Below the pieces are notes generated by a model, which was given only the letters and a program-made list of their open reading frames with translations, was not told where the DNA came from and did no database searches. Position numbers and translations under genes: made by a program. Source: SFTJ01 sp045613305 (GTDB taxonomy: Bacteria; Bacteroidota; Bacteroidia; Bacteroidales; Muribaculaceae). Taken from it: DNA of 64,000 nt. Of the stretch, positions 24,591 through 34,068 are shown piece after piece (position 1 is the first letter of the stretch; each line of letters opens with the position of its first letter). The DNA lies in contig JAZLAU010000011.1 in NCBI GenBank assembly GCA_045613305.1, forward strand, positions 1 to 64,000. Direction: 5' to 3'.

Positions 24591-26522
24591 ATGAAAAAAA
24601 TCTACTTAATTGCGGCATCGCTGGCAATATGCGCCTCAGCGAATGCTGAAACCTTTACAGGTACTCGACTCAAGAACACCTTCGAAAGTTCAACCTATGC
24701 ATCGAAGTTTTGTTCGGGTGTGGCAGTTGACCTTAACAACGACGGCATTCAAGACTTTGTGGTGGGAGGTCTGGAAAGTCGCAAGACCAACGTAGTTCTT
24801 AATTCCACTCAGCCTGGCGGAAATGTCACGTTAAAAACAGTGATTGGTCACGGCGTGAATTGCGCCGACCGCCCTTCATACTCTGTTGGCGACCTTAACC
24901 AAGACGGTTATATGGACCTCGTGGCATTTGAAAGCATCGAGGCTACTTCAGCCGAAGCCACAAACGGAACAAGCAAAGAAGGCATTTACATTGGCAAAGG
25001 CGACGGCAAATTCTCTTTCATTCAGCCTACTCTAACCGACGCCAACGGTAACAATTTTGTGTGCCGCGATGTGGTTAACCCTTCCACTACCTATGCTTTC
25101 AATTGGCACCACATTCGCTGCGCTGCAACTGCCGATTTCAACAACGACGGCCGAATCGACATAATTACAGCTGGAGCTAAAGAAGGACACAGCCTTTTGT
25201 TGCTTAACGACGGTAACGACAGCAATGGTCAGCCTAAATTTGTGGCGTCGCCGCTTAACATCAATCACTACGACGACTTCGGTGAACTATTCTATGAAGA
25301 CTTTATAACTCCTTGCGAATTTAATGTCATTGCCTACGACATTAATAGCGATGGATATGTGGATTTCGCTTACTGCGGCACTCTTTCTACTGCTCGTTTC
25401 AACGATTTCTGCTTCCTCGACACCGACGACCTTTTCTTCGATGTCTTTCTTAACAACCCGGAACAACCCGGAACATTCACTCGTCAATACCTAACTTGGT
25501 TCTACAATCCTCACAACGGCGAGGACAATCCTCACGTGATGCTTGGACGCAACAACAATAGTTTCGACTTTGGCGACATTGACTGCGACGGAACTCCCGA
25601 CCTTTTCATTGGCGGCTTTGCTGCAGGACGTGCCGGATATTGGTACAGCAGAATGTATAAAGGTTTGGTGCGCGAAAGCGGCAACATGTGTTACATTCCT
25701 GGAGCCGAACTTCCTTACACTGGCTCGGGCAACTCTACTGCAAAAACCTATGGCGGTTTCATCGACTGGAACGGCGACGGCTTTGTTGACTTCCTTCACA
25801 ACGGACACGACGACCATTGGACCGGAACTACCGGAACTTATGTGTTCCAAGGAAAAGGCTTCTTTAACGAATCTACTCAATGGAACAAGACCTTTAGTGT
25901 AAACCAAGCCATGGCCGGTAGCGACGTGGGTGGATGCTTCTTTATCGACTTCAATAACGACGGCGTGAGCGACTATGCTGTGGTAGGTCAAAACGAAGAC
26001 GTGCAATACTACTTCACATCTCGTGGCCCTAAATTTGCATTGGTGGCAAATCCAAACTCTGGCAGCAAACCAAGCAAACCAGTTTCGTTAAACATGACTA
26101 ACGAAAACGGCGTTGTAACCATTTCTTGGAACGCTCCTGAAGGCGCTTTAGGAAACGAAACTTATGAATATTTCGTAAAAGACAGCAAGGGCAACATTGT
26201 GGCCGGCGGCAACTCTAACGCCGAAAATGGCATGCGCAAAGTGTGCGCTCCGGGCAACGCTTTCCAAGCCAAGAAGGTGGTTCTTAATCTCGACGCAAAC
26301 CAATCTTACATCTTCGGCGTGCAAACCATCAACGCCGGATTTGCAGCGTCGGAGTTTGCAATCTTCGACCCTTCTGGAATTAGCGACATCAACACCGACA
26401 CGGCTGTTCGCAAGGAAGTGGCTCGCTACAACATTTACGGACAACCTACATCGGCCGACCAAAAGGGTGTGCAAATTATTCGCTACAGCGACGGAACTGC
26501 GCAAAAGGTGCTCGTGAAATAA
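24591..26522 (+). CDS. Secreted FG-GAP/VCBS beta-propeller protein
   Basis: A 643-residue exported protein (signal peptide MKKIYLIAASLAICASANA). The start is the ATG at 24591; the frame is open for three more codons upstream from a TTG inside a promoter box. Repeated calcium-binding loops of the FG-GAP/VCBS kind appear about six times: DLNNDGIQDFVVGG, DLNQDGYMDLVAFE, DFNNDGRIDIITAG, DINSDGYVDFAYCG, DWNGDGFVDFLHNG, DFNNDGVSDYAVVG. They form a propeller of about 450 residues, followed by a fibronectin III-like domain (about 500-590) and a short C-terminal tail (YNIYGQP ... IIRYSDGTAQKVLVK) like secretion tails of the next gene. It is probably surface-exposed and binds glycan or protein. The next large gene starts 67 bases later. 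Confidence 0.8.
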   Translation: MKKIYLIAASLAICASANAETFTGTRLKNTFESSTYASKFCSGVAVDLNNDGIQDFVVGGLESRKTNVVLNSTQPGGNVTLKTVIGHGVNCADRPSYSVGDLNQDGYMDLVAFESIEATSAEATNGTSKEGIYIGKGDGKFSFIQPTLTDANGNNFVCRDVVNPSTTYAFNWHHIRCAATADFNNDGRIDIITAGAKEGHSLLLLNDGNDSNGQPKFVASPLNINHYDDFGELFYEDFITPCEFNVIAYDINSDGYVDFAYCGTLSTARFNDFCFLDTDDLFFDVFLNNPEQPGTFTRQYLTWFYNPHNGEDNPHVMLGRNNNSFDFGDIDCDGTPDLFIGGFAAGRAGYWYSRMYKGLVRESGNMCYIPGAELPYTGSGNSTAKTYGGFIDWNGDGFVDFLHNGHDDHWTGTTGTYVFQGKGFFNESTQWNKTFSVNQAMAGSDVGGCFFIDFNNDGVSDYAVVGQNEDVQYYFTSRGPKFALVANPNSGSKPSKPVSLNMTNENGVVTISWNAPEGALGNETYEYFVKDSKGNIVAGGNSNAENGMRKVCAPGNAFQAKKVVLNLDANQSYIFGVQTINAGFAASEFAIFDPSGISDINTDTAVRKEVARYNIYGQPTSADQKGVQIIRYSDGTAQKVLVK

Positions 26523-26589
26523 TTTCACTAAAGCAGTCCCAAATTTTAACTAAACCAGAAACAACATAACATTCACATACGAAACGATT

Positions 26590-29500
26590 ATGAGAAAATT
26601 ATTTATCGCCATTGTTGCATTAATCGCATCTGTTTCACATTTTGCGGTGGCACAAACTGTAATTGAAGCGCAACGCGGCGAAACCATCACTTTAACTGCC
26701 GAAGGGGCTCAAAATTGCGTTTGGAGAGTGTCGAGCGACAACTCACTCTATTTCTCACTGCGCGAAGAGACTAAACCCTCATTAACCATCAAGGCCGACG
26801 CCCCTCTTTATTATCAGGCCTACAATTCAGCAGAAAACAAACCTATTGCAACCTATAAAATCAATCTGCCCACAATGCAATATCTCAAAACGTGGGAAAT
26901 GCAATTGATTCGCGGTTTCTGCAAGGATGCCAATGGGGTGGTTATTCTTCAAAACCAAAACCCTCCTATCACCATCCCTTCGGGCAACGAGGTGAGTTCA
27001 ATGACTCGATACGGCAGAGAAGGTACCGACATTGTCTCTGACGAGCACTTGCGTAATTGGAACAGCAAAAATGCTCACGCTGTGTTCTATTATTTCCAAG
27101 ACGCTGCTGTGTATGATTTGGGCCTTAAATTAAAAGTCGACAAAGACCGCAAAGTGGCCTTCCGTCTTAAGGTGTTCGACCCTAACAACATGGATACGCC
27201 TATCGCCGAATCTTATTTCACCTTGGTGGGCACCGGTGCCGAACAAATTCTCGACCACATAATTTCGGTCACTGTAAACAAAAGCCGATACTATTGCTAC
27301 GACTTGCAATGCGTGGCAAACCCTATGTTTATCAACTATGTTGATGAATTCATCTTTAACGCCAACAAAGCCAGCGTGGAAGTTTACAACTTCCGCCACT
27401 ACGGTCACCCTGCCGGACACTTAGGATGGGGAACTAACGACCCTTCTGCGCCTCAAGGCAAGCACTACGATTGGATTTATGTGGAAAACATGATTGACCC
27501 AATGTATAAGCACTCTAACACCTACGCCATGTCGATTGGGTTCTATGGCGGATACAGTGGCTTGCAATATGGCGGCAGCGACTACACCCACAACATGATT
27601 TTCTCGGTGTGGGACGACGGCGACACAAAATACGACCCTAACCTGCCTCAACACATGCGTTCCGGACCTGTTGACGCCGGCGACCGTGTGCAAGTAAACC
27701 ACTTCGACGCCGAAGGCTCGGGTACACAAACCTACATTCGCGACGCTAAGTGGATTGAAGGCGTTTACACTCAATACCTTCTTAACCTTCGCCCCGAAAC
27801 GGGTTCTGTGACTGTTAAGGGCTCGCAAGGACAAGACTCTACTTTCGTGCAAAATTCGCTTATCTACTCTATGTGGTACAATGTGCAAGACGGTAAGGGT
27901 TGGCAATACATTTCTTCACTTCGAATCCCTAACTACTCCGACTTGGCCGACGGATGGAGTTCTTTCCTTGAGCCTTACAGCGTGAGCGACGACTACCCTC
28001 GTGCTGCTTACTACAAAAACGGGTTCGCTCGCGATGCCACATCTAAGAATTGGTTCCACTTCAACAAACTTAACTACACTTATCACACCGACGACGACGG
28101 AGTGGTAGGTGCCGAATACGACATCTTCCAAGGTGTGGCCCCCGACGACGAATATGCATACTATCAACGCACCGGCGGTTTCTTCGACAAGGAAATAGGC
28201 AGAACAGTTGTGCCTCGCATTACTGAAAACACTCCTATCGACACCATTAACTTAGAGCCATTCTATGCGCGTATCGAACAAGCGCTTGCTGCCGAAAAAG
28301 AGCGTTCTCGCCGTGCCGTTCGTTTTTACAACCGTACAGGATGGACTGTGTATAACGCTAACAATAACAACACCGAAGGCGCTAAAATCATCGACAATAA
28401 CGAAGAAACTTTCTTGTTTATTCCTGCCCAAACCGAACCTTGGTTTATGGTCGACATGAAAAAATCGCAACCTTTCACCGGTTTCCAACTTTGGCAAAGC
28501 GGTCTTGACGAAGGCAAGATTAAAGACCTAACCATTTCGGTCAGCGACAACAGCGTCACTTGGAAGGAAGTGTACCGAAACAGCGAAGTGAAATATAACG
28601 CGTTTCTTTATATCGACTTAGAAAAGACCGTTACCGCACGATATGTGAAATTCCAAATTCACGACACTTGGAAGAGCGAATACTGGCCTCTTTACCGTTT
28701 GCACGAATTCAATGTGCTGATGCCTACTCAATACGTTGAAAGCATCACCCTCAGCGATTCTGAAATTGCCATTAAAGGCCCGCAAACAGTGCAACTTTCT
28801 TGCACCATCACTCCTTCAAATGCTCACTACACCGACGTGAAGTGGTATGCCGAAGACCCTACAATTGCAAGCGTAAGCAATGCGGGATTGGTGAAAGGTT
28901 TGAGCGACGGCTCTACATACATCGTGTGCCAAGCCACCGACGGAAGCAACATTTCGGCTCGATGCAAGGTTACAGTGACTGGCCGCAAAAAGCAAACTCT
29001 AACTTGGAATCAAGATTTCAACCCTAACCTTAACGATGCTGTCACTCTCACCGCATCGGCATCTTCAGGATTGCCTATAACCTACGAGCGTGCCACCGAA
29101 ACAGGATTGAAAAATGTCACTTTCACCACCGCCGACAATGTTTCTACTGCCAAGTTTGGCTCGGCTGGAAAGGTGAAAATCTTTGCCTATCAAGCAGGCG
29201 ACGACACATATGCTCCTTCCGACACAATATACAAGGAGTTTAAGGTGCTAAATTCTACTCAGGCCGCCAACCTTTTGCTTATCGACGGAATATACTACCG
29301 CCTAAACGGCAACTCGTTGGAAGTGGCTCAAGGCTATCAACTTTACACCGGCGACATGGTTATTCCTGAAACTGCCGGAGGTTACCCTGTTACTAAAATA
29401 GGCAGTTACGCATTCTCTTACTGCGACAAAATGAGTTCAATTTTCATCCCGGCTTCGGTAACATCAATTGGCAACTTTGCGTTCTCTTATTCCTACAACT

Positions 29501-29805
29501 ACGATTCTATTACCGTAGCAGCCACCACACCTCCTTCTTGCCAAAGCAACTCTTTCGCCACTAAGGACTATGCGCGTTGCGTGGTATACATTCCTGAGGG
29601 AACTCTTAGCGATTACCAAAGTCACTCTGTGTGGAAAAAGTTCCGTCTAATTGAAAAAGACATGTCGGGAATCGAAAGCGCTTTCGATGACGAACCTACA
29701 ATCGTTGCAATTTACAATACAAACGGCATCGAACTGCCTGAACTGCAACCGGGCATCAACATTGTTCGTTACAGCAACGGCAAGGTTGAAAAAATCATCA
29801 AGTAA
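26590..29805 (+). CDS. Secreted multidomain protein: DUF5077/DUF3472, F5/8C, Big-2, LRR-type
   Basis: A 1,071-residue exported protein (signal peptide to about residue 22, VAQ). Domains in order: an N-terminal beta domain (about 25-95); a DUF5077/DUF3472 segment (about 100-550) with FYGGYSGLQYGG, FSVWDDGD, SSFLEPYSV and YQRTGGFFD, matching DUF3472; a discoidin/F5-8C carbohydrate-binding-like domain (about 575-715); a Big-2 Ig-like domain (VESITLSDSEIAIKG; about 717-800); another beta domain; and a BspA-type leucine-rich section (IGSYAFSYCDKMSSIFIPAS). A tail (IYNTNGIELPELQPGINIV ... KVEKIIK) resembles that of the previous gene. It is probably displayed on the cell surface and binds polysaccharide. 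Confidence 0.78.
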   Translation: MRKLFIAIVALIASVSHFAVAQTVIEAQRGETITLTAEGAQNCVWRVSSDNSLYFSLREETKPSLTIKADAPLYYQAYNSAENKPIATYKINLPTMQYLKTWEMQLIRGFCKDANGVVILQNQNPPITIPSGNEVSSMTRYGREGTDIVSDEHLRNWNSKNAHAVFYYFQDAAVYDLGLKLKVDKDRKVAFRLKVFDPNNMDTPIAESYFTLVGTGAEQILDHIISVTVNKSRYYCYDLQCVANPMFINYVDEFIFNANKASVEVYNFRHYGHPAGHLGWGTNDPSAPQGKHYDWIYVENMIDPMYKHSNTYAMSIGFYGGYSGLQYGGSDYTHNMIFSVWDDGDTKYDPNLPQHMRSGPVDAGDRVQVNHFDAEGSGTQTYIRDAKWIEGVYTQYLLNLRPETGSVTVKGSQGQDSTFVQNSLIYSMWYNVQDGKGWQYISSLRIPNYSDLADGWSSFLEPYSVSDDYPRAAYYKNGFARDATSKNWFHFNKLNYTYHTDDDGVVGAEYDIFQGVAPDDEYAYYQRTGGFFDKEIGRTVVPRITENTPIDTINLEPFYARIEQALAAEKERSRRAVRFYNRTGWTVYNANNNNTEGAKIIDNNEETFLFIPAQTEPWFMVDMKKSQPFTGFQLWQSGLDEGKIKDLTISVSDNSVTWKEVYRNSEVKYNAFLYIDLEKTVTARYVKFQIHDTWKSEYWPLYRLHEFNVLMPTQYVESITLSDSEIAIKGPQTVQLSCTITPSNAHYTDVKWYAEDPTIASVSNAGLVKGLSDGSTYIVCQATDGSNISARCKVTVTGRKKQTLTWNQDFNPNLNDAVTLTASASSGLPITYERATETGLKNVTFTTADNVSTAKFGSAGKVKIFAYQAGDDTYAPSDTIYKEFKVLNSTQAANLLLIDGIYYRLNGNSLEVAQGYQLYTGDMVIPETAGGYPVTKIGSYAFSYCDKMSSIFIPASVTSIGNFAFSYSYNYDSITVAATTPPSCQSNSFATKDYARCVVYIPEGTLSDYQSHSVWKKFRLIEKDMSGIESAFDDEPTIVAIYNTNGIELPELQPGINIVRYSNGKVEKIIK

Positions 29806-29828
29806 AACTCCCCAATTCTAAATATTGT

Positions 29829-29864
29829 AAGAGGTGCATCGCCGATGCACCTCTTGTTATTTTT
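29829..29864 (+). terminator. Intrinsic terminator after the DUF3472 gene
   Basis: Arms AAGAGGTGCATC (29829-29840) and GATGCACCTCTT (29844-29855) are followed by GTTATTTTT. Confidence 0.85.
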
Positions 29865-29936
29865 GCCACATCACGCTGCTCGTGACCATAACCCACACTC
29901 CGCGGCATCTTATTTTCACGTCCATACCCAAGCCAT

Positions 29937-29974
29937 AAAAAAAAGGGTTGCATTGCCCGTTAGCAACACAACCC
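29937..29974 (-). terminator. Intrinsic terminator of the leftward GH2 gene
   Basis: The GGGTTG/CAACCC stem (29945-29950 and 29969-29974) is followed on the minus strand by eight T residues. It lies 32 bases past the stop codon. Confidence 0.7.
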
Positions 29975-30006
29975 CATTTTTGCGATTATTCGGTTATCCT
30001 AAACAA

Positions 30007-31839
30007 TTAGTAGTTTAGGTCAACAGGATTTGCAATGTAATATGGAATGCTTTGGAATATTTCCTTAATGCGCTTCATGTCGAACTTAGGAGTGCGGTCG
30101 TAATAATATATACCGTTTTGTTCTTGTTCAACGTCAGTAAGTTGTGTGTAGCAAATGCCCACCACATGCTTGCTGGCCTTGAAAGCATCGATTTCGGCTT
30201 GAAGAATGCTGTAGAATTCTTCTGGAGTCTTTATTTCTGAGCCATAGCCCCAAGAGTTACCCACACGGTCCTGTTCGCGAATGAATGCCAAGCCACCCAT
30301 TTCGTCCACCATATATGGCTGACCATTGTAACTTGCCAACCAGTCACGGCCCACGTTGCGATATGGTTCCTTGCCACGTTCGAAGATGAATGCTGCCTTC
30401 AAGCGTTCAGGGTCACGTTCGTAGTTGTGAACGCTCCAAATATCGGTCATCACGTGGCAGTCGCCGCTGGCATCGTTCACTGGGCGAGTGCTGTCCATTG
30501 CCTTGGTTTGGTTATATAGGTCGGTAACGAAACGAACAAACACACCCGAATCGTTAGCATCCCATGTTTCATTTAGTGGAGTCCAAGTAACAAGCGATGG
30601 GTGGTTGCGGTCACGCACCACAAGTTCGCTCCATTCTGCCAAGAAGTTACGCACTGCATTGTCGTTGTTAACGTTCAAACCCCAACTTGCCGATTCGCCC
30701 CAAGTTAAATAACCAAGTTTGTCGGCCCAATAGTAGTAGCGTTCTTCAAAACTCTTTTGGTGCAAGCGAGCGCCATTAAAGCCGGCTTCCTTACCCAATT
30801 CTATGTCGCGCTTTAGTGCTTCGTCGGTTGGTGCAGTCCAGATGCCGTCAGGATAATAACCTTGGTCAAGCACCAATACTTGATAATATGGCTTGTTGTT
30901 TAGATAGAAATAGCCATTTGCACAATGCACCTTGCGCATACCTGCATACGACTTTACTTCGTCAACCACAGTTTCGCCCTTCACCACTTGATAGGTCAAG
31001 TCATATAGGAATGGCGATTCTGGGCTCCATAGTTTCATCTTCTTCACAGGTAGCACCACTACGCTATTGTTGCTGCAAGCCACTGTCTTCTTTGCCACCA
31101 CTTTATTTCCGTCATACATGGTAACAACAAGTTTGCAATCATTGCTTTCGTTATAGAATTGTGGATAAATCACCAATTGTTCTTGGTCGATGTCAGGAGT
31201 AGCAAACACCGACTTCAAACCTTGCTTATCAACGGCTTCCATCCACACTGTTTGCCAGATGCCGGTAACACGGGTATAGTGGCAACCGCCTGAATTCAAA
31301 TTCCAGCATTGCTTGCCTGTTGGTTGCATTCCGCTTCTCAATCGGTCGTGCACTCTCACCACCAAGTTGTGAGTCTTGCCTGCTTGCACATATTTTGTGA
31401 TGTCGCAAGCAAACGACGAACCTGCACCCTTGTGGGTTCTCACCAAGCGGCCGTCGATGTAGATTAACGCTTCATAATCTACTGCTCCAAAGTTAAGGTA
31501 GATGTTCTTGCCGTCCCAATTTGCTGGAATTGCAAGTTCGCGTTGATACCACATGTGGTCAATAAAGTCCTTGTGATTAACTCCCGACAATGGGCTTTCT
31601 GGACAGAACGGAACTGTAATCTTTTGGTCAAAGCCCTTGCTGTTGGTCCATCCTCTATGTTGACCCGAGTCGCCGAAGTCAAATGAATAAGTCCATGTAC
31701 CGTTTAGGTTAACCCAATCTGCACGCTCAAATTGTGGACGTGGATACTCAGGACGTGGCACCGACGCATTGGCCAATGCACTTTGACTTAGCATTAGCAC
31801 CATAAGGGCAAATGCCGAAATAATTCTTTTAATTTTCAT
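30007..31839 (-). CDS. GH2 glycoside hydrolase, secreted
   Basis: A 610-residue exported GH2 enzyme from the ATG at 31839, where a signal peptide begins (MKIKRIISAFALMVLM ... ANA). The frame is open for 44 more codons upstream, but these overlap the promoter and lack a signal. The order is sugar-binding sandwich, Ig-like domain, then a TIM barrel. The acid/base is Glu424 (PLNETWD) and the nucleophile Glu513 (DEMGG). It shares LDQGYYPDGIWTAP-like and TDVEQEQNGIYYYDR segments with the enzymes at 8265 and 46275. Beta-galactosidase or beta-glucuronidase activity is possible; the sequence does not decide. Confidence 0.85.
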   Translation of the reverse strand: MKIKRIISAFALMVLMLSQSALANASVPRPEYPRPQFERADWVNLNGTWTYSFDFGDSGQHRGWTNSKGFDQKITVPFCPESPLSGVNHKDFIDHMWYQRELAIPANWDGKNIYLNFGAVDYEALIYIDGRLVRTHKGAGSSFACDITKYVQAGKTHNLVVRVHDRLRSGMQPTGKQCWNLNSGGCHYTRVTGIWQTVWMEAVDKQGLKSVFATPDIDQEQLVIYPQFYNESNDCKLVVTMYDGNKVVAKKTVACSNNSVVVLPVKKMKLWSPESPFLYDLTYQVVKGETVVDEVKSYAGMRKVHCANGYFYLNNKPYYQVLVLDQGYYPDGIWTAPTDEALKRDIELGKEAGFNGARLHQKSFEERYYYWADKLGYLTWGESASWGLNVNNDNAVRNFLAEWSELVVRDRNHPSLVTWTPLNETWDANDSGVFVRFVTDLYNQTKAMDSTRPVNDASGDCHVMTDIWSVHNYERDPERLKAAFIFERGKEPYRNVGRDWLASYNGQPYMVDEMGGLAFIREQDRVGNSWGYGSEIKTPEEFYSILQAEIDAFKASKHVVGICYTQLTDVEQEQNGIYYYDRTPKFDMKRIKEIFQSIPYYIANPVDLNY

Positions 31840-31913
31840 TATTTGATTAGTTTTTATGATTATTGAAATATTCTTCTGGTTGGATATTCTATTCATCTTA
31901 ATATTCTCTTTTG

Positions 31914-31945
31914 CAAAGATAGATAGAAATAACTTTACCCACAAA
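31914..31945 (-). promoter_or_regulatory. Promoter of the leftward GH2 gene
   Basis: On the minus strand TTTG (31945-31942) and TATCTTTG (31921-31914) are 20 bases apart. The transcript would start near 31908, about 70 bases before the chosen ATG, which rules out the longer open frame start at 31971. Confidence 0.8.
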
Positions 31946-32113
31946 TTTCCGCATTCGTTTTGACAAGCCAAATCTACACAAAAAAAGATGGCTCTCTGCC
32001 ACCTCTTTCTTCAAACAAACAATTTTCAAATTTCATTCTGTCGTCACATGCTATGCATCTGCCACTTTCTCTGTTGCAATCATCCCGCATCAGGGCTGCA
32101 ACCTTCGCACCTC

Positions 32114-32557
32114 TTATCGGCGGAATATTATCGGAAGCACACAATGCACCGGCACTGCATCGCCGCCCAAGCGACCAACTTTCCATTTTGGCATCTCGCT
32201 TATCACTCGCACTGCTTCGCGATTCAGACTTGGCTCAACGCCCTTTATTATTTCTATGTTGCTAATACTGCCATCCACGTTCACGATAAACCCGCACACC
32301 ACTCGGCCCTGCACCCTGTTGTGATAGGCATGGTAAGGATATTCGCGAGTGTTGTTTATAAAGTTCATCAGTGCGCGCTCTCCTCCCGGAAATTGTGGCT
32401 GTACCTCTACATAGTCATATTCATACACATTCACAACTGTCATTTTGTTGCCGCGCAATGGGTTGTTTATGCACATGCGTCGAACCTGCGATTGCGCAGT
32501 TTCTGACACAAATACAGCCAACATTGCTACTATTACAAACTTAATTAATTGCTTCAT
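32114..32557 (-). CDS. TonB C-terminal-domain protein, exported
   Basis: A 147-residue protein with an N-terminal signal (about 1-23, QSQ). The mature part is a TonB-type C-terminal domain: PQFPGGERALMNFINNT, GRVVCGFIVNVDGSISNIEI, SLNREAVRVISEMPKWKVG. Unlike classic TonB it has no long Pro-rich linker and no persistent membrane anchor, so it may be a periplasmic accessory that contacts TonB-dependent receptors or works in a transport complex. It is a single gene with its own promoter at 32584-32616. Confidence 0.8.
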   Translation of the reverse strand: MKQLIKFVIVAMLAVFVSETAQSQVRRMCINNPLRGNKMTVVNVYEYDYVEVQPQFPGGERALMNFINNTREYPYHAYHNRVQGRVVCGFIVNVDGSISNIEIIKGVEPSLNREAVRVISEMPKWKVGRLGGDAVPVHCVLPIIFRR

Positions 32558-32583
32558 GTGTTATGATTTCATGCGTTTCGTTG

Positions 32584-32616
32584 CAAATATATATTCTATT
32601 TTTCACTATTCACAAG
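32584..32616 (-). promoter_or_regulatory. Promoter of the TonB-domain gene
   Basis: On the minus strand CTTG (32616-32613) and TATATTTG (32591-32584) are 21 bases apart, about 27 bases before the ATG. Confidence 0.7.
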
Positions 32617-32746
32617 AGCATACTGCCCATTTTGATTATAATTTAAAAGGTTTAGATTTTTTTTACATCTTACGCCTTTTTTTGGCCAAAATCAAAAAAT
32701 CTTTTAACAAATATACGATTTAACCTCCTTGATGCGTTATTATTGT

Positions 32747-32764
32747 GTTGAACTATGGTTCAAC
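32747..32764. repeat. Short inverted repeat upstream of porQ
   Basis: GTTGAAC (32747-32753) and GTTCAAC (32758-32764) face each other across 4 bases. It ends 27 bases before the porQ ATG and could be an operator or a weak hairpin. Confidence 0.35.
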
Positions 32765-32791
32765 CCTTTTAATAACCTACTTTAATTTGCA

Positions 32792-33820
32792 ATGACGATT
32801 AATTATCGCTACATATCGCTTCTGCTTGTTGCCTTTGTTGCTGCTTTTTGCGCTTCGGCTCAAGACGGAACAACGGCCTACAACTTCCTTAACGTGTCGC
32901 CTTCGTCGCACGTCTACGGGTTGGGGGGACACAACATTTCGCTTATCGACGACGACATCAACCTCGTGGAGCAAAACCCTGCATTGTTAGGCCCGGAATT
33001 CGCCAATCAAGTTGGGCTAAACTATATGCGATACATGGGAGCAAGCAACTTCATGGGCGCTCGCTACGGTAATGGCATTAACGAGCACAGCGCTTGGGGG
33101 GCCGGCATTCAATATTTCGGATATGGGAACATGACCGCTACCGACGTCGAAGGCAATGTGACCGGAACTTTCTCGGCAAGCGACATCGCTTTCAGCGGAA
33201 CTTACTCGCACGACATCAACGAATATTGGCGTGGCGGTATCACCATGAAATTCTTATACTCAAGCTACGAAAGTTACTCGGCCATGGCCATCGCTGCCGA
33301 TTTAGGGGTTAACTACTACAACCCCGAAAACGATTTCTCGGCAAGCCTTGTGGTTAAAAACTTGGGCGGACAGGTGAAAAAGTTTAACGAAAAATACGAT
33401 AAACTTCCTTGCGATGTGCAAGTGGGTTTCACAAAAGGCTTCAACGATTCGCCTTTCAGGGTGTCGGTTACGGCCACAAACCTAACCAAATGGAACCTGC
33501 CTTTCTATAGCATCAACACCCAAGCCTCTGACGGGAACGATTTGATTCGCAAAGAATCGTTTGGCTCCAATCTGCTTCGCCACCTCACATTTGCCGGCGA
33601 ATACACTCCTAACGAACGAATCTACATAGGCATAGGCTACAACTACAAAACTCGCACCGACATGAGCACCTATGCTCGCAACATCGTATCGGGATTCTCG
33701 GTGGCGGCCGGAATGAAGGTCAAAGGATTTGGCTTCGGCGTGGCATTAGCACAACCTCACAGCGGCGCCACTACGTTTATGCTAAACGTTTCTACCTCAA
33801 TCAACGAACTTATGCGTTAA
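32792..33820 (+). CDS. porQ: Type IX secretion system protein PorQ
   Basis: A 342-residue outer-membrane barrel protein with a signal peptide (to about residue 23, CASA). The start of the mature part, TTAYNFLNVSPSSHVYGLGGHNISLIDDDINLVEQNPALLG, and the strand SASDIAFSGTYSHDI are the PorQ signature, followed by regular FGYGNMTATD and LGVNYYNPE barrel strands. PorQ takes part in the shuttle/attachment complex of type IX secretion with PorU, PorV and PorZ. It supports the reading that the C-terminal tails of proteins at 8265, 24591 and 26590 are secretion signals. It is followed by a strong terminator. Confidence 0.85.
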   Translation: MTINYRYISLLLVAFVAAFCASAQDGTTAYNFLNVSPSSHVYGLGGHNISLIDDDINLVEQNPALLGPEFANQVGLNYMRYMGASNFMGARYGNGINEHSAWGAGIQYFGYGNMTATDVEGNVTGTFSASDIAFSGTYSHDINEYWRGGITMKFLYSSYESYSAMAIAADLGVNYYNPENDFSASLVVKNLGGQVKKFNEKYDKLPCDVQVGFTKGFNDSPFRVSVTATNLTKWNLPFYSINTQASDGNDLIRKESFGSNLLRHLTFAGEYTPNERIYIGIGYNYKTRTDMSTYARNIVSGFSVAAGMKVKGFGFGVALAQPHSGATTFMLNVSTSINELMR

Positions 33821-33843
33821 GAGCTCGCTCCACCATATTATAA

Positions 33844-33891
33844 CACACCCCCATTAACCTTCACTTGCGGTTAATGGGGGTGTGATTTTTT
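33844..33891 (+). terminator. Intrinsic terminator after porQ
   Basis: Perfect 16-base arms (33844-33859 and 33869-33884) are followed by a run of six T residues. Confidence 0.9.
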
Positions 33892-34068
33892 AGTTACTTC
33901 TCGGCTTTAAATTCACGTTTGCTACAGCCGTAACCCAATCGGCTTAGCCATGCACGGGGCTAACCTGCCAAACGTGGTGCGCCGAAATCGGTAACCACAT
34001 GTCCGTTTTCGAGCATGCGCTCTGCCTAAAAGCGTCGGGGCAATTGATGCCACACCATCACACATCCA

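Noticed and set aside
8265..31839. A polysaccharide utilisation locus
   Set aside because: Several glycosidases are present, but there is no SusC/SusD pair or hybrid two-component regulator and the genes are separated by unrelated housekeeping genes.
32782..32789. TTAATTTG as a -7 box for porQ
   Set aside because: It lies 2 bases from the ATG and has a mismatch in the first two bases; a transcript from it would start inside the gene.
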